DNA of 5,550 bases from an uncultured Prevotellaceae bacterium (GCA_946415695.1 CAMKTM010000162.1:1-5550), one strand, 5' to 3'. Numbered from the stretch's first letter, positions 1 through 5,415 are shown. The notes: generated by a model not told the origin, from the letters alone. Numbers and translations are program-made.

Positions 1-2
1 AG

Positions 3-80
3 GTTGCCGAAAAGCAAACAGACTGTCAGCAAAGTAATGCTAATGAAGCGTCATCTGAAAATAGCATTCCTGTTCAATGA
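3..80 (+). CDS. possible 3' end of a rightward gene (partial)
   Basis: Frame 3 is open from the left edge to TGA at 78-80 and encodes about 25 residues rich in Glu, Gln, Asn and Ser, ending SENSIPVQ. That composition resembles a disordered hydrophilic C-terminal tail. Frame 1 is also open to a TGA at 100-102, but its product (Lys, Met and Phe rich) looks less natural. The stop lies about 40 bases before a hairpin that has a T-rich run on its right side, so the hairpin could end this gene as well as the leftward nitroreductase. No domain can be recognised in so short a piece. The call rests on an open frame, composition and position, so it is weak. Confidence 0.3.
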   Translation, partial: VAEKQTDCQQSNANEASSENSIPVQ

Positions 81-111
81 AAAATTCTGGGTGACACGAT
101 GACGAAGTCAG

Positions 112-152
112 GAAAAACGAAGAAGGGCCGTTCTGACTTGAACGACCCTTCT
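112..152 (-). terminator. intrinsic terminator of the nitroreductase unit, possibly bidirectional
   Basis: Bases 121-133 and 140-152 form a 13-bp inverted repeat (AGAAGGGCCGTTC against its complement) with a single G-T wobble and a 6-base loop. On the minus strand the stem is followed by TCGTTTTT, the expected U-run. It starts 10 bases after the nitroreductase stop codon. On the plus strand the stem is followed by CTTTTGTTTG, so it may also stop rightward transcription. Confidence 0.9.
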
Positions 153-162
153 CTTTTGTTTG

Positions 163-669
163 TTATACTTCTAAGAAAATCTCTTCCTGCTGTTTACGCG
201 TCTTTTGCGGTGTCTCTGCAAGAGAGGAATAACCGATGGGAATGATGGCAACGGGTTCCTCTGTATCTGGCATTTCGAAGAGCTGGTGGCATCGTTGGGC
301 ATCGAAGTTGCAAACCCAGCAGGAGCCAAGCCCTTGCTCTGTGGCTGCCAGGCAAAGGTGTTCCACAGCAATGGCGACATCGATGTCGCCGTGCGGTTTG
401 CCGTCGGAACGCACCCATTCCTGTTCATGGAGCGCGGAGGCGATGATGTACAGCGGCGCTTCGTTGAACCAAGGCCGAGAGTAGCAAGTCTGCAGATTCT
501 CCCTACCCTTCTCGCTTCGGACAATGCGGAACTTCCACGGCTGGCGGTTCACAGCAGAAGGAGCAAGTTGCATACACTCCTTGAGGTACGCAACTTTCTC
601 CTCCTCTACAGGTTTGTCCTGATAAGAGCGACAACTGTAGCGGCTACGAATGATATCGATTAAACTCAT
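163..669 (-). CDS. nitroreductase-family FMN-dependent oxidoreductase
   Basis: This 168-residue protein belongs to the nitroreductase family: soluble, usually dimeric flavoproteins that use NAD(P)H to reduce nitro compounds, quinones or flavins. Visible family features are the N-terminal RSRYSCRSY stretch (residues 8-16; Arg and Ser contact the FMN phosphate in relatives), PSAVNRQPW (37-45), the central helix EHLCLAATEQGLGSCW (103-118), PIGY (144-147) and the basic RK near the end (158-159). The length is typical of the short single-domain subfamily. Its ATG lies 2 bases after the stop of the secreted-protein gene, with AAGAGA upstream, so the two are almost certainly co-transcribed. A strong terminator follows. 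The physiological substrate cannot be read from sequence. Some relatives in anaerobes activate nitroimidazole drugs, but nothing here shows that this one does. Confidence 0.92.
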   Translation of the reverse strand: MSLIDIIRSRYSCRSYQDKPVEEEKVAYLKECMQLAPSAVNRQPWKFRIVRSEKGRENLQTCYSRPWFNEAPLYIIASALHEQEWVRSDGKPHGDIDVAIAVEHLCLAATEQGLGSCWVCNFDAQRCHQLFEMPDTEEPVAIIPIGYSSLAETPQKTRKQQEEIFLEV

Positions 670-671
670 GC

Positions 672-1094
672 TTATCTCTTGAGGACCTTGTAGGTCGTCT
701 TGCCATTCTTGATGATGTAAGCGCCGTTGGGAAGTCCTTCGACAGAAGCAGATGTTGTGCCATCCTCGCTGGGCTTCAAGGTGCGCATGAGCTTACCATC
801 TACACTATAAATATATGTAGGCTGAGGAGCAACATCGGCAGGAGCGGTGATGAGCGTAATCTGATCTTCCTCGACGTCGTCGAAAGTGAACTTCTTCATG
901 TCGGAAAGAGGATATGAAACCTGTGCTCCTTCAACAGAAATGATGAGATAGCCTTCACTGTATGTAACGACTGGCTTTTCACTGAAAGAATACATAACGG
1001 TGCCGCCAGACTTCTGGTGAACGATGAGAGCTGTCTCTGCCCACGATGCGGTTGCGACGAAAAGTATCAGCAACGAAAAGATTATTTTCTTCAT
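672..1094 (-). CDS. small exported protein with a C-terminal domain like a type IX secretion sorting signal
   Basis: This 140-residue protein starts with a clear Sec signal peptide: MKK, a hydrophobic core at residues 4-16, and a likely cleavage after SWA (Ala19). Residues 21-72 (ALIVHQKSGG to the KKFTF segment) form a short beta-rich module with a YPLSDMKKF signature. From memory I associate this with the N-terminal part of many uncharacterised Prevotella exported proteins. Residues 92-140 (YIYSVDGKLMRTL, then GLPNGAYIIKNG and TYKVLKR) follow the pattern of the type A sorting domain used by the type IX secretion system: Y-x-x-x-G-x-x, a central turn, LPxGxYI, and a terminal KVL(K/V) strand. 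Secretion or surface attachment is therefore inferred. There is no catalytic motif and function is unknown. It has its own promoter and leads a two-gene unit with the nitroreductase. Confidence 0.8.
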   Translation of the reverse strand: MKKIIFSLLILFVATASWAETALIVHQKSGGTVMYSFSEKPVVTYSEGYLIISVEGAQVSYPLSDMKKFTFDDVEEDQITLITAPADVAPQPTYIYSVDGKLMRTLKPSEDGTTSASVEGLPNGAYIIKNGKTTYKVLKR

Positions 1095-1121
1095 AACAAC
1101 AAAATTTTAAGAACTTTGATG

Positions 1122-1152
1122 CAAAGATACGATTATTATTGTTTTCTACAAA
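1122..1152 (-). promoter_or_regulatory. Bacteroidetes-type promoter for the secreted protein-nitroreductase unit
   Basis: On the minus strand TTTG (1152-1149) is followed by a 19-base spacer and TATCTTTG (1129-1122), matching the Bacteroidetes consensus TTTG-N19-TAnnTTTG. Transcription should start near 1115, leaving an A/T-rich leader of about 20 bases before the ATG at 1094. The promoter begins just 18 bases past the argF' stop codon, in a run of T on the coding strand (1159-1150) after AACGTTC. That run may also weakly terminate the argF' transcript. Confidence 0.85.
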
Positions 1153-1169
1153 AAAAAAAGAACGTTTTT

Positions 1170-2267
1170 TTATAAACTTTGCAAAATATGTTTCAAGACA
1201 ACAGTAGCGGAAATCTCGCGATTAGCTGCTTCGGGAATAACGAGAGAGGAAGGAGCCTCGATGACGTCGTCGGTGACAATCATGCCGCGACGCACTGGCA
1301 AGCAGTGCATGAAATGGGCATTGTTGGTCCAGCTCATGTGCTCGGCATCCACCGTCCAATGCATCATCTGATGGTAGTCGTGCAGTATCTTGCCATAGTC
1401 CTCGGGACGTGTCACACCCGGGCAGCTCCAGTTCTTGGCATAGATGAAGTCTGCGCCTTCGAAGGCTTTGCGCTGGTCGTACTCGATGCGTGCGCCCTGT
1501 GTGAACTTGGGGTCGAGCTCATAGCCCTCGGGGTGTGTGATGACAAAATCCACGTCGGCAGCCAGCATCCACTGGGCAAAGCTGTTGGGCACGGCTTGCG
1601 GCAGGCTCCTGGGATGCGGTGCCCAAGTGAGCACAACCTTGGGGACAGACCCTCTCCAAACCTCCTTCTTTATTGAGGGGCAAGGGGCAGGGGGCAAGGA
1701 GCAGGAGGATTGCTCTGACAATTGGTCTTCTCTTGCCCCTTGCCCCTTGCCCCTTGCCCCCTTTAAGGGGGAGTTAGAGGGGGTCTGCTCATTAATGGTT
1801 ATCAGGTCGGCGAAGGCCTGCAACGGATGCACCGTGGCCGTCTCCATGGCAAAGACCGGTTTGCCGCTGTAACGGAGGAACTGATGATAGACGGTCTCGG
1901 CATAATCATATTCGCGGTCAGTGAGGCCTGCGAAGGAACGGATGCCGATGACGTCGCAGTAGCTGCCCATGACGGGAATGGCCTCCAGCAAGTGCTCGCT
2001 CTTGTCGCCGTCCATGACGACGCCCCGCTCCGTTTCAAGCTTCCAAGCACCGGCATTGACATCGAGCACGATGACGTTCATGCCGAGGTTCATGGCTGCC
2101 TTCTGCGTCGAGAGGCGTGTGCGCAAGCTATTATTAAAGAACACCATGAGCAAAGTTTTGTTCTTGCCCAACGTATCGTACTTAAAGCGGTCGGCCTTTA
2201 TCTCAGCCGCTTCCCGGAGTGCCTCCTTGAGGTTGCCCAGGTCTTCTACATTCAAAAAACTCTTCAT
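1170..2267 (-). CDS. argF': N-succinylornithine carbamoyltransferase with an in-frame repeat-derived insert
   Basis: This 365-residue cytoplasmic enzyme transfers the carbamoyl group from carbamoyl phosphate to N-succinylornithine in the Bacteroidetes arginine pathway. The call rests on close resemblance, from memory, to the B. fragilis enzyme (about 318 residues). Shared features are the carbamoyl-phosphate motif SLRTRLS (47-53), WKLETERG (75-82), HPLQ (147-150), TWAPHPR (214-220), HCLPVRR (321-327) and the ending PEAANREISATVVLK. Residue 90, which distinguishes acetyl- from succinylornithine enzymes, is Ser rather than Glu, consistent with succinylornithine use. The extra length is mostly residues 161-208, which replace about 6 residues in the linker between the helix after HPLQ and the first strand of the second domain; a further 5 or so lie near 281-302. 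The 161-208 insert is encoded by a palindromic repeat and keeps the frame. The ATG overlaps the synthetase stop (TAATG), with AGGA 9 bases upstream. Confidence 0.93.
   Translation of the reverse strand: MKSFLNVEDLGNLKEALREAAEIKADRFKYDTLGKNKTLLMVFFNNSLRTRLSTQKAAMNLGMNVIVLDVNAGAWKLETERGVVMDGDKSEHLLEAIPVMGSYCDVIGIRSFAGLTDREYDYAETVYHQFLRYSGKPVFAMETATVHPLQAFADLITINEQTPSNSPLKGARGKGQGAREDQLSEQSSCSLPPAPCPSIKKEVWRGSVPKVVLTWAPHPRSLPQAVPNSFAQWMLAADVDFVITHPEGYELDPKFTQGARIEYDQRKAFEGADFIYAKNWSCPGVTRPEDYGKILHDYHQMMHWTVDAEHMSWTNNAHFMHCLPVRRGMIVTDDVIEAPSSLVIPEAANREISATVVLKHILQSL
1646..1787. repeat. 142-bp imperfect palindrome inserted in frame in argF', with heptamer arrays in both arms
   Basis: The element begins CAGACCC (1646-1652) and ends GGGTCTG (1781-1787), a perfect 7-bp terminal inverted repeat. 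Inside, the left arm has four 7-base units of the form GGGGCAA or GGGGCAG (1677-1704; the last is GGAGCAG). The right arm has four exact TTGCCCC units (1733-1760), the same heptamer inverted. Between the termini and the heptamers the arms match imperfectly (CTCC, CTTTA and AAGGGG blocks). On the coding strand it is read as SPLKGARGKGQGARE through SIKKEVWRG. Its ends coincide within a codon with the points where similarity to the B. fragilis enzyme stops and resumes. I recall similar CTCCCCCTTAAAGGGGG palindromes between genes in Prevotella and Bacteroides, but could not search for them. Confidence 0.88.
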
Positions 2268-3940
2268 TATTTATTATCCTTTTCTCTAATCTCCACACGG
2301 CGTATCTTGCCGCTGATGGTCTTGGGTAATTCTTCAACGAACTCTATGATGCGGGGATACTTGTAGGGAGCCGTCACATGCTTGACGTGTGCCTGAAGTT
2401 CAGCGACAAGGGCATCGTCGGCCCTTTCCTTCCATTCCTTGCCCAGCACGACAGTTGCCTTCACCACCATGCCGCGCGTCTCGTCGGGCACACCGGTGAT
2501 GGCGCACTCCACGACGGCTGGATGCGTCATCAATGCGCTCTCCACCTCGAAGGGACCAATGCGGTAGCCGCTGCTCTTGATGACATCGTCGGCTCGACCC
2601 TCGAACCAATAGTAGCCGTCCTTGTCGCGCCAAGCCATGTCGCCCGTAAAGTAATAGCCGTCGTGGCAGGCCTCGAAGGTGATGTCGCTGTTGCGATAGT
2701 ATTCCTTGAAGAGGCCGATGGGTTTGCGGCCCTCATTCAGTCTGACAGCAATCTCACCTTTCTCGCCGTCCTCGCAAGGTGTGAGGTCCGGTCGGAGCAA
2801 GGCAATCTCATACTGAGCATTAGGCTTGCCCATGCTGCCCGGCTTGGGCTGCATCCATGGGAACGTGCCGAGCGTCAATGTCGTCTCTGTCTGGCCGAAG
2901 CCTTCCATGAGCCTAATACCTGTCAACTCGAAGAACTTGTTATAGACAGCGGCATTGAGGGCTTCGCCTGCCGTGGTGCAATAGCGAAGGGCAGACAAAT
3001 CGTATTGGCTGAAGTCCTCGCGAACGAGGAAACGATAGACGGTGGGTGGCGCACAAAAGCTCGTGATGTGGTACTTCTCCATCTGTCGCAGAATCTTCTC
3101 AGCCGTGAACTTCTCATGGTCGAAGACGAAGACACAGGCCCCGGCGAACCATTGCCCGTAGAACTTCCCCCAAACGGCTTTGCCCCATCCCGTATCGGCA
3201 ACGGTGAGATGAATGCTGTCGGGCGTGAGGTTGTGCCAGAAGACACCCGTCGTGAGGTGGCCCAGGGCGTAGAGGAAGTCGTGGGCCACCATCTTTGGCT
3301 CACCGGAGGTGCCGGAGGTGAAGTACAGGATCATCGTGTCGCCATTGGCATTGACGAAGCGAGGGCGACGGAAAGCAGGCGCACTATCTATCTCGGTGTG
3401 CCAGTCGTGGAAGCCTTCGGGAACTTCGGGGCCGATGGAGACAAGGAGGTCAACAGTGGGGCTGTCGGGCATTGCCTTCTGCACTTCTCCGAGAACGTAT
3501 GGCTCGCCCACACAGATGATTGCCTTGACAGACGCCGCATTGTTGCGATAAACGATGTCGTGGCTGGTGAGCATGTGCGTGGCGGGAATGGGCACGGCGC
3601 CCAGCTTGTGCAGGGCGAGCATCGTAATCCACCACTCCAAGCGGCGTTTCTCGATGAGCATCACCATGTCGCCACGGTTGATGCCGAGGCTGCGAAGATA
3701 GGAAGCAGCCTGGTCGCTCTCGCGCTTGAGGTCGGCAAAGGAGAGTCTGCGCTCAGCGCCCTCGTCGTTCGTCCAGAGTAGCGCAATCTTGTCCGGTGCC
3801 ACTTCTGCCCAGGCATCCACCACGTCATAGGCAAAGTTGAAGTTGTTCGGGATGAGGAACTCAAGGTTCTCCCGATAATCTTCCTCCGAGACAAACGATG
3901 TCTGCCTCAGGAAGCGACTCAATATGGGATTGGTATCCAT
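2267..3940 (-). CDS. AMP-forming acyl-CoA synthetase (medium-chain ACSM-like)
   Basis: This 557-residue adenylate-forming enzyme activates a carboxylic acid with ATP to an acyl-adenylate and then transfers it to coenzyme A. Motifs appear in family order: the P-loop YFTSGTSGEPK (206-216), GFGQTETT (347-354), YYFTGD (429-434), GRADDVIKSSGYRIGPFEVE (448-467) and the C-terminal catalytic lysine in PKTISGKIRR (Lys545). Length and the KSSGYRIGPFEVES wording fit the medium-chain (ACSM/MACS) branch rather than acetyl-CoA synthetase, which is near 650 residues. The substrate is not evident; short or medium fatty acids or aromatic acids are possible. No signal peptide is present, so it is cytoplasmic. 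The start is the ATG at 3940, preceded only by AGAAAA, so initiation may be weak. Its stop overlaps the argF' start by one base, implying translational coupling. The whole upstream gap is a palindromic repeat. Confidence 0.9.
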   Translation of the reverse strand: MDTNPILSRFLRQTSFVSEEDYRENLEFLIPNNFNFAYDVVDAWAEVAPDKIALLWTNDEGAERRLSFADLKRESDQAASYLRSLGINRGDMVMLIEKRRLEWWITMLALHKLGAVPIPATHMLTSHDIVYRNNAASVKAIICVGEPYVLGEVQKAMPDSPTVDLLVSIGPEVPEGFHDWHTEIDSAPAFRRPRFVNANGDTMILYFTSGTSGEPKMVAHDFLYALGHLTTGVFWHNLTPDSIHLTVADTGWGKAVWGKFYGQWFAGACVFVFDHEKFTAEKILRQMEKYHITSFCAPPTVYRFLVREDFSQYDLSALRYCTTAGEALNAAVYNKFFELTGIRLMEGFGQTETTLTLGTFPWMQPKPGSMGKPNAQYEIALLRPDLTPCEDGEKGEIAVRLNEGRKPIGLFKEYYRNSDITFEACHDGYYFTGDMAWRDKDGYYWFEGRADDVIKSSGYRIGPFEVESALMTHPAVVECAITGVPDETRGMVVKATVVLGKEWKERADDALVAELQAHVKHVTAPYKYPRIIEFVEELPKTISGKIRRVEIREKDNK

Positions 3941-3950
3941 TTTTCTGAAC

Positions 3951-4121
3951 AGTGAACAGTGAAAAGTGAAAAGTGAAAAATCAAAGTTACTTTAGAAATT
4001 ATTAGAACACATCTTTTTGAAGAGTAGTGCTTCGAATGGTGCGTTAGACCATGTAAAATCAATGAGCATAGAGGCCAGATGGGAATTCTTATTTTTCACT
4101 TTTCACTTTTCACTTTTCACT
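3951..4121. repeat. inverted heptamer-repeat element filling the regulator-synthetase gap
   Basis: Arms at 3951-3981 and 4091-4121 are 31 bp long and complementary with one mismatch (22 bp perfect at 3960-3981 and 4091-4112). Each arm is an array of 7-base units: left TGAACAG twice, TGAAAAG twice, then TGAAAAA (3946-3980); right TTTTTCA followed by CTTTTCA three times (4092-4119). The 109-bp interior holds a small ATGGT/ACCAT hairpin (4036-4052) and a candidate promoter at its left edge. The element begins a few bases past the regulator stop codon and ends 10 bases before the synthetase ATG. Confidence 0.9.
3982..3989 (-). promoter_or_regulatory. candidate -7 element of the synthetase promoter
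   Basis: TAACTTTG on the minus strand (3989-3982) matches TAnnTTTG exactly. The upstream -33 box is poor: only TGTG about 18 bases away. If used, transcription would start near 3976 inside the left repeat arm, so the short leader would consist almost wholly of CTTTTCA/CTGTTCA heptamers. Confidence 0.5.
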
Positions 4122-4125
4122 TATT

Positions 4126-4686
4126 TTAAATTATTACCGTCAGGAACTTCACAGGTTTGTTCTCCAGGGCTCGCATGCAGTGGGGGCGGGTGGTGTCGAA
4201 GTAGATGCTGTCGCCAAACCTCAGCACGATGACCTTGTCCTCGATGGTAACTTCCAGCACGCCGTCGAAGACGATGATGAACTCCTGCCCGTCGTGAACG
4301 TTCTTGGCATGGTTCTTGCCGTCGGGCAAAGGCTCAATCTCGGTGAAGAACGGTTCCATCGCCCTTCCCTTGAAGCCGCTGGCAAGGGACTTGTACTTGT
4401 AGTCGTTGTGGCGGTCCACTTCCAGCCCCATGCCTCGGCGGGTGACGAAATAGCCGTTCATGCGCGGTTCCTCGCCGTAGAGGAGCACATCGAGGGCGAC
4501 GCCGTATTGCTTGGAGATGCGTGTAAGGCGATAAACCCCCGGGTCGCACTCGCCACTCTCTATGCGGCGGTAGTGCTCCACGCTCGTCTCGCACACCTCC
4601 GCCATCTTCTCCACAGGGATGTCGAATATCTCGCGAAGCCCCTTCAGGCGTTGCGCTATCTGCTTAATGTCGTTCATATTATCCAT
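4126..4686 (-). CDS. XRE-family transcriptional regulator with C-terminal cupin domain
   Basis: This protein of 186 residues has an N-terminal helix-turn-helix of the XRE/Cro type (about residues 7-70: IAQRLKGLRE, then KMAEVCETSVEHYRRIESGE and LTRISKQYGVALDVLLYGE). A cupin_2 barrel follows at about 105-186, with the cupin signatures HDGQEFIIVFDGVLEV (131-146) and FGDSIYFDTTRPH (157-169). The usual first His pair is reduced to His131, so metal binding is uncertain; the cupin may instead sense a small ligand. Such proteins are soluble DNA-binding repressors or activators of adjacent metabolic genes. The ATG at 4686 is chosen because the promoter at 4708-4738 lies inside the longer open frame that begins at 4749; Met4 at 4677 is an alternative. 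The likely target is the downstream acyl-CoA synthetase-argF' unit, with autoregulation also possible. Confidence 0.87.
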   Translation of the reverse strand: MDNMNDIKQIAQRLKGLREIFDIPVEKMAEVCETSVEHYRRIESGECDPGVYRLTRISKQYGVALDVLLYGEEPRMNGYFVTRRGMGLEVDRHNDYKYKSLASGFKGRAMEPFFTEIEPLPDGKNHAKNVHDGQEFIIVFDGVLEVTIEDKVIVLRFGDSIYFDTTRPHCMRALENKPVKFLTVII

Positions 4687-4707
4687 GTCTCTGTAGCTTT
4701 TCGCCTG

Positions 4708-4738
4708 CAAAGGTACATAAAAAACTTTAATTACAAGC
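4708..4738 (-). promoter_or_regulatory. Bacteroidetes-type promoter of the XRE-cupin regulator
   Basis: The minus strand carries GCTTG (4738-4734), an 18-base spacer and TACCTTTG (4715-4708), a good match to TTG-N18/19-TAnnTTTG. Transcription would begin near 4702, leaving about 15 bases of leader before the ATG at 4686. This placement rules out translation from the upstream ATG at 4749. Confidence 0.82.
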
Positions 4739-4790
4739 CAGTCCAACAAAGAAAATTATTGCTGTCTGGGGAATTCGGCCTGCTCCGCTT

Positions 4791-4817
4791 GTGCCTGAAG
4801 CTGTTAGTAACAGGCAC
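4791..4817. other. overlapping dyads upstream of the regulator promoter
   Basis: GTGCCTG (4791-4797) and CAGGCAC (4811-4817) are a perfect 7-bp inverted repeat. The right arm overlaps a second palindrome, CTGTTAGTAACAG (4801-4813), which is perfect around one central base. The site lies about 80 bases upstream of the regulator -7 box, with no T-run beside it. It could be a protein-binding site, but there is no direct evidence. Confidence 0.35.
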
Positions 4818-4921
4818 CAATAAAACAAAATATCAAAATGCAACCAAACCGACCGCATCCCTTTCCATCTGTCACTTTCCGAAGCATTGAGAAAGACCAC
4901 AAAACGTGCCGAATTTGCCAA

Positions 4922-4989
4922 CGAAGCACGGGTCGTTTTCAAACGAGGCGTGCCTTGTTGAGCATCGAGGCACGCCTCGTTTGATTTTT
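4922..4989 (+). repeat. three 22-bp tandem units forming a strong hairpin with a T-run
   Basis: Units start at 4922, 4944 and 4966, exactly 22 bases apart, each opening CGAAGC or CGAGGC followed by AC or GT. Units 2 and 3 also build a perfect 16-bp inverted repeat (4939-4954 with 4969-4984, core AAACGAGGCGTGCC) around a 14-base loop. TTTTT follows at 4985-4989, so on the plus strand it looks like an intrinsic terminator, yet no rightward gene is evident upstream. Confidence 0.7.
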
Positions 4990-5056
4990 CGCCTGCGGAG
5001 ATTCACTGTCGAAACGAGCAATTTTTGGCGGGAAAGCAGGCATTTTTGCCATCTTC

Positions 5057-5236
5057 GCTTGGCAAAACGGCATTTTTCGCTCAATTTCTCAGTTTGCAAC
5101 ACGCTCATTATCAGTCGAAAGCGTCCTGAGTGCGAAAAATCCCCTCGAGGCTCAAAAGTGCCGCCGAGGGGATTTTTTGCGATTCTCGCGCGTCGCCACA
5201 AAACGCAAGTGTAAGCAAAAATGGCGTTTCGCAAGC
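5057..5236. repeat. imperfect outer inverted repeat around the 5132-5180 hairpin
   Basis: Bases 5057-5083 (GCTTGGCAAAACGGCATTTT onwards) resemble the reverse complement of 5211-5236 (GCTTGCGAAACGCCATTTTT onwards) at roughly three of four positions. A perfect GGCATTTTTGCC palindrome (5039-5050) and two more GCA-T5 motifs (5018 and 5070 onwards) lie just to the left. No gene is evident in this stretch. Confidence 0.5.
5132..5180. terminator. bidirectional terminator-like hairpin
   Basis: Bases 5132-5147 (GCGAAAAATCCCCTCG) pair with 5165-5180 over 16 bp with one G-T wobble. Inside the loop a further GGC/GCC pair (5149-5151, 5160-5162) is possible. The stem has an A-tract on the left and a T6 tract on the right, so on either strand a GC-rich stem is followed by a T-run. 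The gene or genes it would end are not identifiable here. Confidence 0.6.
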
Positions 5237-5301
5237 AAAATGTCAAATCAAAAACAGGACTCAAATAAATATAAACTAATTGATTATCCGCTATTGTACC
5301 A

Positions 5302-5415
5302 TCGGTATCGCAGGAAGTACTTTATCTCGCAGAAATCGCTTTATCACGCAGGAATCGCTTTATCATGCAGAAATCGATTTGTCACGCAGAAATCGCAGAA
5401 ATACGCAGAAATATA
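5302..5415. repeat. 19-bp tandem repeat array (TTTATCACGCAGAAATCGC)
   Basis: Four consecutive 19-bp copies run from 5321 to 5396, each differing from the consensus at no more than two positions. A diverged copy precedes them (5302-5320), and the 9-mer CGCAGAAAT then repeats at 5385, 5394 and 5404. Units abut with no spacers, so this is not CRISPR. The open frame across it simply reads the repeat and is not taken as a gene. Confidence 0.88.

Noticed and set aside
1644..1787. argF' as a pseudogene or frameshift
   Set aside because: The frame is continuous through the insert, and conserved motifs before and after it are intact, so the gene looks functional.
2378..3781. 467-residue open frame on the plus strand
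   Set aside because: It is antisense to the acyl-CoA synthetase, whose motifs are intact and in order. The long frame is a by-product of GC-rich codon use.
4687..4749. longer start for the regulator at 4749
   Set aside because: The extra 21 residues overlap a good promoter (4708-4738), would precede the transcription start, and do not look like part of the helix-turn-helix domain.
4180..4890. 236-residue open frame on the plus strand
   Set aside because: It is antisense to the XRE-cupin regulator and crosses that gene's promoter. It shows no recognisable domain.
4872..5264. 130-residue open frame on the minus strand
   Set aside because: It runs through the hairpins at 4939-4984 and 5132-5180, has a repeat-like Arg, Cys and Phe rich product with no domain, and lacks a promoter or ribosome site. 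It is a chance frame in repeat DNA.
5321..5396. CRISPR array
   Set aside because: The 19-bp units are directly adjacent with no spacers, and no cas genes are present.
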